DNA of 64,000 nt, taken from NCBI RefSeq assembly GCF_000966285.1, contig NZ_KQ031391.1:4480540-4544539 (forward strand). Direction: 5' to 3'. Of the stretch, positions 46,647 to 55,268 are shown in pieces. Source of the stretch: Pseudofrankia sp. DC12. Lineage in GTDB: Bacteria > Actinomycetota > Actinomycetes > Frankiales > Frankiaceae. How positions within the stretch are numbered: the stretch's first letter is position 1; each line of letters begins with the position of its first letter. Position numbers and translations under genes: made by a program. The notes below the pieces were generated by a model that was given only the letters and a program-made list of their open reading frames with translations, was not told where the DNA came from and searched no databases.

Positions 46647-47777
46647 GTGGGACCCCGGGTGCTCGTCGACGCCACCGCGGTTCCGGCGGATCGCGGCGGT
46701 GTCGGGCGGTATGTCGATGGACTGGTCGCCGCTTTGGGCGCGGCCGGCGCCGATCTGGCGCTCGTGTGCCAAAGGTCGGACGAAGAGCGCTACAGCCGGA
46801 TGGCTCCGGATGCCACCGTTCTGTCAGGTCCGTCGGCGATCGCGCACCGTCCGGCGCGTCTGGCCTGGGAACAGACCGGTCTCCCCCTGGTGGCCGAGCA
46901 GGTTGCCGCCGACGTGATCCACTCGCCGCACTACACGATGCCGCTGCGCGCGCAGCGTCCGGTGTGCGTGACGATCCACGACGTCACGTTCTTCACCGAG
47001 CCGGAGATGCACACCGCCGTCAAGGGAACCTTCTTCCGCTCGGCGATGCGCACGGCCGTCCGCAAGGCCGACCGGATCATCGTCCCGTCCAAGGCGACGC
47101 GCGACGAGCTCGTCCGGGTGCTGGACGGCGAGTCGACCACCACCGACGTCGCCTACCACGGCGTCGACACGGCGACCTTCCACCCACCGACGGAGGAGGA
47201 CAAGCGCCGCGTGCGCATGCGCCTCGGCCTCGGCGACCGCCGGTACGTGGCCTTCCTCGGCATGCTGGAGCCGCGCAAGAACGTCCCGAACCTCATCCGG
47301 GCCTGGGCCGAGGCGGTGCACTGGCGCGACGAGCCCCCGGCGCTGGTGCTCGCTGGCGGATCCGGCTGGGACGACGAGGTGGACGCGGCGGTCGCCGCCG
47401 TGCCCAGCCATCTGCGGGTGTTGCGGCCCGGCTACCTGCGCTTCGCTGACCTCCCCGGCTACCTGGGGGGTGCCGAGCTGGTGGCCTACCCGTCGCACGG
47501 CGAGGGCTTCGGCCTGCCCGTTCTCGAGGCGATGGCCTGCGGCGCTCCGGTGCTGACGACGCCCCGGCTGTCGCTGCCGGAGGTCGGTGGCGACGCCGTT
47601 GCCTACACCCAGCCGGACGTCGACTCGATCGGCCGCGAGCTCGGCTCGCTGCTCGACGACACCGAGCGGCGCACGCAGCTGTCCGCCGCGGGCCTGGCCC
47701 GCGCCGGCGAGTTCACCTGGGCCGCCAGCGCCGACGCCCACCTGGCCAGCTACGCCCGCGCGGTCGCAGAGGCCTGA
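46647..47777 (+). CDS. GT4-family glycosyltransferase
   Basis: A 376-residue GT-B enzyme. The N-terminus reads VLVDATAVPADRGGVGRYVDG. FLGMLEPRKNVPNLI (about 207) and PSHGEGFGLPVLEAMACGAPV (about 282) form the donor site. The GTG at 46647 is selected because GGAAGGAG stands four bases upstream; a GTG at 46632 is possible. A 280-bp gap separates it from the previous GT4, so it may have its own promoter. Its stop codon lies inside a strong terminator hairpin. Confidence 0.88.
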   Translation: MGPRVLVDATAVPADRGGVGRYVDGLVAALGAAGADLALVCQRSDEERYSRMAPDATVLSGPSAIAHRPARLAWEQTGLPLVAEQVAADVIHSPHYTMPLRAQRPVCVTIHDVTFFTEPEMHTAVKGTFFRSAMRTAVRKADRIIVPSKATRDELVRVLDGESTTTDVAYHGVDTATFHPPTEEDKRRVRMRLGLGDRRYVAFLGMLEPRKNVPNLIRAWAEAVHWRDEPPALVLAGGSGWDDEVDAAVAAVPSHLRVLRPGYLRFADLPGYLGGAELVAYPSHGEGFGLPVLEAMACGAPVLTTPRLSLPEVGGDAVAYTQPDVDSIGRELGSLLDDTERRTQLSAAGLARAGEFTWAASADAHLASYARAVAEA

Positions 47778-47815
47778 CGGTCGGCGGGCGCGGAGCGCCC
47801 GCCGACCGTCAGGCC
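47771..47815 (+). terminator. Perfect 21-bp terminator hairpin containing the stop codon
   Basis: Arms 47771-47791 and 47795-47815 are exact complements with a three-base GGA loop. The TGA of the upstream GT4 (47775-47777) is inside the 5' arm. A stem this long directly at the gene end is a credible intrinsic terminator despite the missing T-run. Confidence 0.75.
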
Positions 47816-47821
47816 GGGGTC

Positions 47822-48007
47822 GGATGCGGCGATCGGCCGGAGACGGCGCTTCGCGCCTCCGGCCGCTCTGCCTGGGTCGGGCGCTGAGCGCCCTCCCCAA
47901 CCCTGTATCGAGGTGGATGCGGCGATCGGCCGGAGACGGCGCTTCGCGCCTCCGGCCGCTCTGCCTGGGTCGGGCGCTGAGCGCCCTCCCCAACCCTGTA
48001 TCGAGGT
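47822..48007. repeat. 93-bp tandem repeat, two copies, hairpin-bearing
   Basis: Two exact copies, 47822-47914 and 47915-48007, plus the first 8 bp of a third. Each holds two hairpins: GGCGC-TTC-GCGCC inside flanking GGCCGGA/TCCGGCC, and GGGCGC-TGA-GCGCCC. A diverged third copy in opposite orientation lies at 55152-55257. The frame is kept open because 93 is a multiple of three, but it is unlikely to be coding. Confidence 0.9.
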
Positions 48008-48045
48008 GGATGCGGACGTACGGGGTCGGCCGCTGTCCAGGGTCG

Positions 48046-48112
48046 GGATCTTGGTCGCCTATCGCTCAGGATCCTGGTCGCGTGGCGCTCGGATCTTGGT
48101 TGCGTTTCGCTC
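48046..48112. repeat. 22-23-bp imperfect tandem repeat, three copies
   Basis: Units at 48046-48068, 48069-48090 and 48091-48112 begin GGATCTTGGTCGC or GGATCCTGGTCGC and end CGCTC. They directly precede the WbbL-like gene, so could include regulatory sites. Confidence 0.75.
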
Positions 48113-48210
48113 GGGGAATTTAGGATGAGGCGGACCGCGAGATGGGTGGGTCTGGGCGCGGGTTACCTTCGTTCGGGGGTTCGCGGGGTCGTCGGGAAGA
48201 GGCGCTTGTG

Positions 48211-49125
48211 GTGAGTGTTGAGCCGGAGATCCGGGTTGTCGTGGTGACCTTCCGGTCTGGCGACATCATCGGGAACTTCCTGGACACCCTGGCCAAGGCC
48301 ACCTCGCGCCGCTACGAGGTCGTCATCGTCGACAACTCGCCCGAGCTGGACGCCCGGACGGCGGCCGCGGCCGAGCGCCCGGAGGTCCGGCTGGTCCGGC
48401 CGGGCCGCAACCTCGGCTACGGTGCCGCCGCGAACCGTGGTGCCGCCGGTGCCCGCGGTGGGTGGGTCGTCGTCTCGAACGCCGACATCTCGTTCAGCCC
48501 CGGCTCGCTCGACGAGCTGATCGAGGCCGGTGAGCGCTGGCCGAGCGGTGGCGCCTTCGGGCCGGGGATCATCAACCCGGACGGCGCTCTCTACCCGTCG
48601 GCCCGCGACCTGCCGTCGCTGGGCCGCGGCGCCGGGCACGCGCTGTTCGGCTGGTTCTGGCCGACGAACCCGTGGACGGCCTCCTACCGGCGGGAACGCG
48701 GCACGCCGGCCGAAGCGACGGCCGGGTGGCTGTCCGGCTCGATCCAGCTGCTGCGGCGGGAGGCGTTCGAGTCGGTCGCCGGGTTCGACGAGTCGTACTT
48801 CATGTTCATGGAGGACGTCGACCTCGACCGTCGCCTCGGCCTCGAGGGGTGGAGCAGCGTCTACGTGCCCGGCGCCGTAGTCGAGCATCTAGGTGGGCAC
48901 TCGACCAAGCGGACGTCGCGGCGCATGGTCGTGGCCCATCACCGCAGCATGGCGCGCTACCTGTGCCGGCAGTACTCGGGCCCGGCCTGTCTGCCACTGC
49001 GGGTCGCGCTGACGGTGGGCCTGGCCGCCCGGCTGCTGGTCGCGCTTGCCGCCGCCAAGGACAGCGCCGGCGCCCGCACCACCCGCGCGGCGGCGGACGT
49101 GCTGCCGGCGTCCCGCCGCCCCTGA
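48211..49125 (+). CDS. GT2-family (WbbL-like) rhamnosyltransferase
   Basis: A 304-residue GT-A enzyme. Motifs: VVVTFRSGDIIGNFLD, VVIVDNSPE, NLGYGAAANRGA, the DxD-like VSNADISFSPGSLDEL, and FMFMEDVDLDRRLGLEGW in the acceptor region. The combination matches WbbL-type rhamnosyltransferases, and the next gene is a mannose-1-phosphate guanylyltransferase, the same pairing as mycobacterial wbbL1-manB. It may attach rhamnose to a lipid-linked envelope precursor. GTG 48208 or 48211 can start it; GGAAGAGG lies upstream. Confidence 0.83.
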   Translation: MSVEPEIRVVVVTFRSGDIIGNFLDTLAKATSRRYEVVIVDNSPELDARTAAAAERPEVRLVRPGRNLGYGAAANRGAAGARGGWVVVSNADISFSPGSLDELIEAGERWPSGGAFGPGIINPDGALYPSARDLPSLGRGAGHALFGWFWPTNPWTASYRRERGTPAEATAGWLSGSIQLLRREAFESVAGFDESYFMFMEDVDLDRRLGLEGWSSVYVPGAVVEHLGGHSTKRTSRRMVVAHHRSMARYLCRQYSGPACLPLRVALTVGLAARLLVALAAAKDSAGARTTRAAADVLPASRRP

Positions 49126-49497
49126 CAGGTTGGCATCGCCGCGGCGAGCCCGACCTGGTGGCGAGGCTGTGGATGCCGCCCGTTGGTGGAACCGCCAGGC
49201 ATGAGAAGGCCGACCGGATCCGGATCCCGGCAACTGGCTGGTGGCACAGGGGAACGGCCGGTGTTCATCCGGTTCGTTGGTGTTCCGGTGGACATGCCCG
49301 GTCGATGAGTGCGATCCTCAAATAGTTGCTGGCTATCTGTGGTCGAAGGGTTTCGTAGCGAGACAATGATGCATCTGACGGGTTCAGGTTGTGGCCGATG
49401 AACCGCATACGGCTATGAGGTTGCGCTTGCGGGGCGATCGCCTCGACTTGGGAAGGCGCCGGCATACCCCGGTTCCTGGTCTGGGAAACTTGCCGGC
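49126..49497. other. Gene-free, lower-GC intergenic region
   Basis: About 370 bp. Between about 49290 and 49430 base composition drops well below the surrounding DNA. A minus-strand frame there includes SRYETLRPQIASNYLRIALI, which looks protein-like and might be a decayed fragment of a foreign or mobile gene; I cannot name a family. The region must also hold the promoter of the next gene. Confidence 0.4.
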
Positions 49498-50571
49498 ATG
49501 GACGCAGTGATGCTGGTGGGGGGCAAGGGGACCCGGCTTCGGCCCCTGACGATGTCAGCCCCCAAGCCGATGCTCCCGGTCGCCGGGGTGCCCGTCACCG
49601 CCCACATGCTCGCGCGCGCCCGCGACGCCGGCATCGACCGCGTCGTGCTCGCCACCTCGTACAAGGCCGAGGTGTTCGAGGAGTACTTCGGCGACGGCTC
49701 CGCGTTCGGCCTGGAGCTGGCCTACGTGACCGAGACCGAGCCGTTGGGTACCGGCGGCGCGATCCGCAACGTCGCCGGTTTCCTGCGCTCCAAGCCAGAC
49801 GGCCCGGTGGTCATCTTCAACGGTGACATCCTGTCCGGCCTGGACATCGCGGCGCTCATCGACCGCCACCAGACCGGCGGTGCCGCGGTGACGCTGCACC
49901 TGACCCAGGTCGAGGACCCGCGCGCCTTCGGCGTCGTCCCGACGGACGAGGCCGGCCGGGTGACCGCGTTCCTGGAGAAGACCCCGGACCCGCCGTCGAA
50001 CCTGATCAACGCCGGCTGCTATGTCTTCAGCCGCTCGGTGATCGACGAGATCCCGGCTGGCCGGCCGGTCTCGGTGGAGCGGGAGACGTTCCCGGGACTG
50101 CTGGCGGCCGGCGTGGCTATCACCGCCTACGCGGACAGCACCTACTGGCTGGACCTGGGCACCCCGGCCGCGTTCGTGCGCGGCTCCTGTGACCTGGTGC
50201 AGGGACGGATCGCGTCGTCCGCGCTGCCCGGGCCGGTGGGGGAGGCGCTGGTCCTCGGCGGGGCCACGATCGCCGCCGACGCCAAGCTGTGCGGCGGCGC
50301 GACGGTCGGCGCCGGCGCGACGGTCGGTGCCGGCGCGACCATCGACGGTGCAGTGCTCTTCGACGGCTCCTCGATCGGCGACGGCGCCGTGGTCCGCGAC
50401 TCGGTGGTCGGCCGGGACGCGGTGATCTGCGACGGCGTCCTGCTGGAAGGGGTCGTCGTCGGCGACGGCGCGCGCATCGAGCCCGGCAACGAGCTGCGGG
50501 CCGGGATGCGGGTCTTCCCGGGTGCGACGCTGCTCGCCGGCTGCGTCCGGTTCAGCTCCGACAAGGCCTGA
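49498..50571 (+). CDS. manC: Mannose-1-phosphate guanylyltransferase (GDP-mannose pyrophosphorylase)
   Basis: A 357-residue nucleotidyltransferase making GDP-mannose from mannose-1-phosphate and GTP (mycobacterial gene often called manB). The signature GGKGTRLRPLTMSAPKPML (8-26), FNGDILSG, LEKTPDPPSNLINAGCY and DLGTPAAF are present. The C-terminus is a left-handed beta helix with repeats such as GATVGAGATVGAGATIDG. A related NDP-glucose pyrophosphorylase activity cannot be excluded by motifs alone, but position beside a WbbL-like gene and F420 genes matches the mycobacterial locus. It supplies donor sugar for the GT4 enzymes. Confidence 0.88.
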   Translation: MDAVMLVGGKGTRLRPLTMSAPKPMLPVAGVPVTAHMLARARDAGIDRVVLATSYKAEVFEEYFGDGSAFGLELAYVTETEPLGTGGAIRNVAGFLRSKPDGPVVIFNGDILSGLDIAALIDRHQTGGAAVTLHLTQVEDPRAFGVVPTDEAGRVTAFLEKTPDPPSNLINAGCYVFSRSVIDEIPAGRPVSVERETFPGLLAAGVAITAYADSTYWLDLGTPAAFVRGSCDLVQGRIASSALPGPVGEALVLGGATIAADAKLCGGATVGAGATVGAGATIDGAVLFDGSSIGDGAVVRDSVVGRDAVICDGVLLEGVVVGDGARIEPGNELRAGMRVFPGATLLAGCVRFSSDKA

Positions 50572-50674
50572 GCCACGTTCCGGCCGCCAGGTTGATGATC
50601 GCCGCCCCGGCCGCCGGGGGCCGTGGGCAACTCGTCCCGGGGCCGAAACGGCGATCAGGCCTGGGCGGCGGCGT

Positions 50675-51181
50675 TCAGGACGGGCGCGGGTCGAGGCGGA
50701 AGATACGCAGGACGCGGCCCTGGTCGGTGCTGGGGTCGTTCATCTTCTGGTACTCGGCGTAGCCGGGCCAGAAGGCGGTGAGCCTCGGCCAGATGGCATC
50801 ACGCTCGGCGCCGTCGACGAGCCGGGCGCGCAGTTCCTGCCGCCTGCCGTGGTGGACGACGGCGACGTCCGGGTTCGCCAGCAGGTTCGCCGTCCAGGCT
50901 GGATGATCAGGCCGGCCGTAGTTGCTGCCGACCAGCCAGAAGCCGTCCCCGTCAGGCATGGTGGCGAGCGGGGTCTTGCGGGCGAGCCCGGACTTCGCCC
51001 CGGTGTGCTCCAGCATGACCATCGGCAGCATCATCTGCCCGATCATCACGCGGCCGCCGCTGACCTTGTGCAGCGTCTTGTCGAGCTTCGGCACGATCGC
51101 CGGCCCGACCCGCTGGAATGCCGGGTGCAGCGAAAGCCCCTGCGCCATCCGGCCGAACCGAGTCCCTGGACCGATCTTCAT
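50675..51181 (-). CDS. F420-dependent nitroreductase-like protein (Ddn family)
   Basis: A 168-residue split beta-barrel protein of the deazaflavin-dependent nitroreductase family. Motifs typical of Ddn: MLEHTGAKSGLARKTPL (about 56-72), GFWLVGSNYGRPDHPAWTANLLANP and VVHHGRRQELRARL. These bind F420 through the AKSG and NYG regions. It probably reduces quinones or other electron acceptors with F420H2. It lies near fbiA/fbiB, an additional link to the cofactor. Substrate unknown. Confidence 0.87.
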   Translation of the reverse strand: MKIGPGTRFGRMAQGLSLHPAFQRVGPAIVPKLDKTLHKVSGGRVMIGQMMLPMVMLEHTGAKSGLARKTPLATMPDGDGFWLVGSNYGRPDHPAWTANLLANPDVAVVHHGRRQELRARLVDGAERDAIWPRLTAFWPGYAEYQKMNDPSTDQGRVLRIFRLDPRPS

Positions 51182-51220
51182 GCGCCGGATGATAGCCGGG
51201 CCGGGTGATCAGGACCGGCA

Positions 51221-51240
51221 GCCGTCGGGCGCCCGACGGC
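51221..51240. other. 20-bp perfect palindrome
   Basis: GCCGTCGGGCGCCCGACGGC is self-complementary and lies between the Ddn-like gene and the terminator at 51250-51282, about 40 bp upstream of the Ddn-like start. It could be an operator or a second stem of the terminator. Confidence 0.5.
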
Positions 51241-51249
51241 GAACGCCGA

Positions 51250-51282
51250 AGCGGCCTTCGACCGCACCGGTCGAAGGCCGCT
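51250..51282 (-). terminator. Terminator hairpin downstream of the DUF3105 gene
   Basis: A 14-bp perfect stem, AGCGGCCTTCGACC with its complement, and the five-base loop GCACC, beginning 18 bp after the stop of the DUF3105 gene. Confidence 0.7.
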
Positions 51283-51300
51283 CCGGCGCTTACCGCGGGG

Positions 51301-52104
51301 TTAGGGAGCGGTCGTCGCGCCGTTCATCGTCGGGGCCGCCGTCGGGACCTGGGTGCCGGCGCCGTTCATGTCGGGGATCGGGCTGTTCTCCGTGACGTTG
51401 AGCGTGCCGCCGGAGGCGCCGGACTCGGGCGCGGTGGGCGAGTCCCACGTCGCGCCCTCCAGGCTCGGGTTCGCGTGCTGCTGGACGAACTCGAACACGG
51501 CGTCCTGGGAGACCGCGCCGCAGCGCTGGGTGCGGTCCCAGGCCGTGAGGACGAAGTGGCGGTTGTCCGGGAAGACCGAGCGGGTCCACGGGACCGCGAT
51601 GAACCGGCTGCCGGCCTCGCCCGCGACCTTCTGCAGCTCGGTGATCTGAACGGTCGGCAGCTTCGAGTCGTACCAGCCGATCACGAAGCCGTGCTCCAGG
51701 TTGTGCACCGCCCGCTCGATCCTGATGCCCGAGGCCGGCGTGTAGAAGTGGACCGCGTCCGGCAGCGGGTCACCGTCGTGGTTGCCCGAGGACGGCGGGG
51801 ACTGCGGGTAGTTGACCGTCTGATCGGCGGTGACGTGCGTCTGGCCGACCTGGCGGTCGTTGACGGTGCCGGCACAGTTGGCCGCCTGGGCCGCCGCCGT
51901 CGGGGCCGCCACGTAGCCGACCTTGTGGCTCGCCGACTTGCTCCTGCTGCTCCCGACGCTGAGCGTGACGACGACCGCCAGCACCACGACCGCGAGAACA
52001 CCCGCGGTCCCGTAGATCAGGAACGCGCGCCGGCGCTCCTTGCGGGCCTGCTCCCGGCGCAGCGCCTCGAGGCGGGCGTTTCGTTCGGCGGTCTTCTTAG
52101 CCAC
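51301..52104 (-). CDS. DUF3105 membrane-anchored protein
   Basis: A 267-residue protein of unknown function. A basic N-terminus rich in Arg/Lys/Glu (about 1-27) is followed by one TM helix (FLIYGTAGVLAVVVLAVVVTL, in about 28-50). The outer domain has the DUF3105 signatures YPQSPPSSGNHDGDPL and RAVHNLEHGFVIGWYDS (about 118-134), plus two cysteines (one in ANCAGT, one in TQRCGAV) that could pair. The tail is Gly/Pro/Thr-rich. Start is a GTG at 52104. Single gene on the minus strand after fbiB. Probably extracytoplasmic. Confidence 0.82.
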   Translation of the reverse strand: MAKKTAERNARLEALRREQARKERRRAFLIYGTAGVLAVVVLAVVVTLSVGSSRSKSASHKVGYVAAPTAAAQAANCAGTVNDRQVGQTHVTADQTVNYPQSPPSSGNHDGDPLPDAVHFYTPASGIRIERAVHNLEHGFVIGWYDSKLPTVQITELQKVAGEAGSRFIAVPWTRSVFPDNRHFVLTAWDRTQRCGAVSQDAVFEFVQQHANPSLEGATWDSPTAPESGASGGTLNVTENSPIPDMNGAGTQVPTAAPTMNGATTAP

Positions 52105-52147
52105 GGTGTCGCATCCTACGGGCCGTCCGTCCCTGACCTTCGTCCGC

Positions 52148-53560
52148 TCAGCGGTGGAGGATGAACGCGCCGGGATCGCGCGGCGGCCGGAGCGGTGCCG
52201 GGGCGGCCGGGTGGCCCACCGCGACGGCACCCAGCGGCGCCCAGCCGGCCGGCAGGTCCAGGGCCTCGCGCACGACGTCGGCGCAGAACAGCGTGCTCGA
52301 CACCCAGGCCGAGCTGAGGCCCTCGGTGGCCAACGCCACCAGGAAGTTCTGCACGCCGGCGCCGCCCGCGACGGTGAACATCCGCTCCTCGGCGCCGGCC
52401 CGGCGCGCGTCCGGGTAGGCGTGCGCGCCGTCGTCGGTGACCAGCGGCACGACCAGCACCGGGGCATTCGCGAGCACCTCGCCGCGGCGCAGCCGTCGGG
52501 CGATCGCGTCCTCGGGGAAGCCGTCGCTGCGCAGGTCCCGGGTCCAGGCGGCGGTCATCGCGGCCAGCAGTTCGGCGCGCCGCTCGTCGACGACGACGAA
52601 CCGCCACGGGGTCGTGTGGTGCGGCGCGGGCGCGGTCACCGCCGCGGCTACCGCGCGCTCGATCGCCGCAGGGTCGACGGCGGCGTCGCTGAACGCCCGG
52701 ACCGTGCGCCGCTCGGTGAGCGCGGCCCGACGGGCCTCCAGGGTGCCGAGGCGGAACATGTCCTCGGCCGGCGGGCGGACCACCGAGCGCACCCCGCGCC
52801 CGTCGTCCGCCACCACCGCGAACCCGCGGATGAGGGCCACCGGGGTTGCGGTGAGCTTGCCCTTCACCAGCTCGGCCGCGGCCGCCAGCTGGTCCGCCTC
52901 GGCGACCTCGGTCATTCCCAGCTCGTTGCCGTAGCCGTCGACGTCGCCGATGTGGCTGCGCAGCGCGGCCATCCCGGCCAGGCCGATCGCCTGGTCGACG
53001 ACGCCGCGCCGCCAGGGCCGGCCAGCGGTGTCGGACACGACCACCGCGACGTCGACGCCGCCACAGTGCTGGGCGAGCCCGGCGCGCAGCCGGCGGGCCG
53101 ACTCGTCGGAATCCACCGGCAGCAGCGCCAGGCTGTCCTTGGCGATGTTCGACGCGTCCACGCCGGCCGCCGCGAGCACGAAGCCGTGGCGGGTCTCGAC
53201 GATCCGGGTCGGGCCACGGCTGGCGACGTCGCGGACGGTCTCGGCCTCGATCGCGGCGAGCCGGGCGGTCTCCCGGTCGCCGGCGACGCGCACGATCCGC
53301 CCCTCGGCCTTGGAGACGATCTTCGAGGTCACGACCAGCACGTCACCGTCCCGCGGCGCCAGGCCCGCGGCCGCCAACGCGGTGGCGATCGCCGCGGCCA
53401 GGTCGTCGCCGGGCCGGATCTCACCGAGACCGGGCACCGGGTGGATCTGGAGGCCGGCACGGACCGGGTCGACCGCTCCGGCCCGGTCCGTGCCGGCCAC
53501 CTGGCCGCCAGCCCGGCCGGGCTCGCCCGCGCGCGGGCTGGTCGCCGTCGGCTCAGACAC
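52148..53560 (-). CDS. fbiB: F420:gamma-glutamyl ligase / dehydro-F420 reductase
   Basis: A 470-residue two-domain protein that, in mycobacteria, reduces dehydro-F420-0 and adds glutamates to the side chain. The N-terminal CofE-like domain (about 35-280) contains [26 protein letters not shown] and [14 protein letters not shown]. The C-terminal nitroreductase-like FMN domain (about 290-465) has [13 protein letters not shown] and [17 protein letters not shown] start at 53560 overlaps the fbiA stop by eight bases, so the two are coupled. The first ~35 residues are a Pro/Gly-rich extension. Confidence 0.93.
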   Translation of the reverse strand: MSEPTATSPRAGEPGRAGGQVAGTDRAGAVDPVRAGLQIHPVPGLGEIRPGDDLAAAIATALAAAGLAPRDGDVLVVTSKIVSKAEGRIVRVAGDRETARLAAIEAETVRDVASRGPTRIVETRHGFVLAAAGVDASNIAKDSLALLPVDSDESARRLRAGLAQHCGGVDVAVVVSDTAGRPWRRGVVDQAIGLAGMAALRSHIGDVDGYGNELGMTEVAEADQLAAAAELVKGKLTATPVALIRGFAVVADDGRGVRSVVRPPAEDMFRLGTLEARRAALTERRTVRAFSDAAVDPAAIERAVAAAVTAPAPHHTTPWRFVVVDERRAELLAAMTAAWTRDLRSDGFPEDAIARRLRRGEVLANAPVLVVPLVTDDGAHAYPDARRAGAEERMFTVAGGAGVQNFLVALATEGLSSAWVSSTLFCADVVREALDLPAGWAPLGAVAVGHPAAPAPLRPPRDPGAFILHR

Positions 53561-54512
53561 CGGACAGCTCCAGGGCGGCGCGGACGATCGCCACGGTCGC
53601 GTCGAGGTCGGTCATCAGCAGCGGGCGGGCGACGACTCGTGCCCCCGGCACCGTGACGCCCTCGTCGACGGTGTCGACCAGCCAGCCGTCCAGCAGGCCC
53701 CTCTGCACGCCAGCCGCCGCTCGGGACCCGTAGTGCCGCCCGACCGCCTCGGCGGACGTCTCGACGCCGATCGCCTGCAGACACGCATCGGCCATGCCAC
53801 GCACCGGGCTGCCCCCGATGATCGGCGAGACGCCGACGACCGGGGCGCTCGTGTCGCGGACGGCGTCCCGGATGCCCGGCACCGCGAGGATCGAGCCGAC
53901 CGAGACGACCGGGTTCGACGGCGGCAGCAGCACCACGTCCGCCTCGGCGATCGCGTCGACCACTCCGGGCGCGGGCTTGGCGTCCGCCGCGCCGACCGAG
54001 ACGATCGCCTCCGCCGCCACCGCGGCGCGCAGCCGCAGCCACCACTCCTGGAAGTGGATCGCGCGCCTGCCCTGCTCGTCGGTGATGACGACGTGGGTCT
54101 CGACCCGGTCGTCGCTCATCGGCAGCAGCCGGACGCCGGGCCGCCAGCGCTGGCAGAGCGCCGCGGTCACCTCGGAGAGGGGATAGCCGGCCGCGAGCAT
54201 CTGGGTGCGGACCAGGTGGGTCGCCAGGTCCCGGTCGCCGAGGCCGAACCAGTCCGGGCCGACCCCGTACTCCTTGAGCTCGGCGGCCACCGTGAACGTC
54301 TCGTCCTCGCGGCCCCAGCCCCGTTCGGCGGAGATCCCGCCGCCCAGGGTGTACATGACCGTGTCGAGGTCTGGGCTGATGTTGAGCCGGTGCAGGACGA
54401 TGTCGTCACCGGTGTTGCCGATCACGGTCACGTCTGCCTCCGGCAGGGCAGCCTTCACCCCACGCAGAAACCGCGCGCCGCCAATACCCCCAGCCAGGGC
54501 CGTCACCTTCAC
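53553..54512 (-). CDS. fbiA: 2-phospho-L-lactate/phosphoenolpyruvate transferase
   Basis: A 319-residue CofD-family enzyme that joins the activated three-carbon unit to Fo in F420 synthesis; in actinobacteria the unit is thought to be phosphoenolpyruvyl. The N-terminus [16 protein letters not shown] and [25 protein letters not shown], with IHFQEWWLR and [15 protein letters not shown], are all family marks. The GTG at 54512 is chosen because family members begin at this point (VKVTALAGG); the frame extends further upstream without protein character. First gene of the fbiAB pair. Upstream lies the repeat-rich region at 54.6-55.3 kb. Confidence 0.93.
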   Translation of the reverse strand: MKVTALAGGIGGARFLRGVKAALPEADVTVIGNTGDDIVLHRLNISPDLDTVMYTLGGGISAERGWGREDETFTVAAELKEYGVGPDWFGLGDRDLATHLVRTQMLAAGYPLSEVTAALCQRWRPGVRLLPMSDDRVETHVVITDEQGRRAIHFQEWWLRLRAAVAAEAIVSVGAADAKPAPGVVDAIAEADVVLLPPSNPVVSVGSILAVPGIRDAVRDTSAPVVGVSPIIGGSPVRGMADACLQAIGVETSAEAVGRHYGSRAAAGVQRGLLDGWLVDTVDEGVTVPGARVVARPLLMTDLDATVAIVRAALELSGV

Positions 54513-54607
54513 AGTCCTGAGGTTATTGCGCCAAGCCGACAACGGGTCGGGCCTGGCATCGTGGCGACCACGGTCCGGGAGAGCGTCTCGCCGCGGCCTC
54601 GCGTCCG

Positions 54608-55008
54608 GCCCTTGATCGCCGTTCTGGCCTTCGGGTGGTCGTGGTCGGGGCTTTCTGACAACCGCCGGGATCCTGCTGGCTAATCGCACGCAACTGCGAT
54701 TCGGCCAGGCCGGGCCGGCGACCAGGGGGGGCGAGCGGTCGCTCCTGCGTCCGTTATGGGGCGTATGTCTGGGCGCCTGTTCTAGATCACTGAGGCTCTC
54801 CCGAATAGGCCAGCAGGGTCCGCCGGGACCTTGCTGGCCAATTACACGCAGCTACGGTTCGAGACTGAGCCGAGTCGATGATCGGGAGGTCGGTGCACGT
54901 CGTTTAGTCCGTTATGCGGCTTGTGGCCGATCGCTGCTTCTGGATCAGCTAGACCTTGTTGAAGAGGCCAGCAGGATCCGCCTGAGGGCCAAAACAGCGA
55001 TCAAGGGC
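54608..55008. mobile_element. MITE-like element with nested inverted repeats
   Basis: Outer ends 54608-54629 and 54987-55008 are inverted repeats matching at 20 of 22 positions (starting GCCCTTGATCGC). Inner arms GGATCCTGCTGGC (54668-54680) and its complement (54967-54979) match perfectly. Between them lie two divergent direct copies of about 160 bp, each starting CCGCCGGGA and ending GGCCAGCAGG, with CCGTTATG in the middle. No coding capacity and no target duplication that I can see. Mobility is inference. Confidence 0.6.
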
Positions 55009-55151
55009 GTGGTGCGGCGGAGCCGGCCGGACGCGGCCACGGCAACCCTCGCGCACGCACGCACCCAAGCTCCCCGGGAGCGAAATGCAACCCAGGACCC
55101 GACCCTGGATAGCGCGCACCTCCGCACTCGTCCTCAACCCAGAACCACCTA

Positions 55152-55257
55152 GGCGAGGGCGCTCAGCGCCCGTGGCAGGCAGATCCGGGGTTCCTGCCGG
55201 ATCGGCGAAGCCGATCTGGGAGGTCTGCAGAGGCGCGAAGCACCGTCTCTGGCCGAT
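55152..55257 (-). repeat. Diverged copy of the 93-bp hairpin repeat
   Basis: Two cores of the 47.8-kb repeat recur here on the minus strand: a 29-nt core at 55229-55257 (contains GCTTCGCGCCTC) with few changes, and GGGCGCTGAGCGCCCTC at 55152-55172. The spacer is longer (about 56 versus 14 nt). Confidence 0.7.
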
Positions 55258-55268
55258 GCCGCCGGTGC

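Larger units (their letters stand above)
54513..55268. other. Gene-free repeat region between fbiA and a tetR gene
   Basis: About 756 bp with no supported gene. It holds the nested inverted-repeat element at 54608-55008 and a diverged copy of the hairpin repeat at 55152-55257. The fbiA promoter should lie within the first 100 bp. Confidence 0.7.

Noticed and set aside
47822-48007. CRISPR-like array
   Set aside because: The units are contiguous with no spacers and no cas genes are present.
47587-48123. Plus-strand frame running through the 93-bp repeats
   Set aside because: It begins inside a GT4 gene in another frame and continues because the repeat length is divisible by three.
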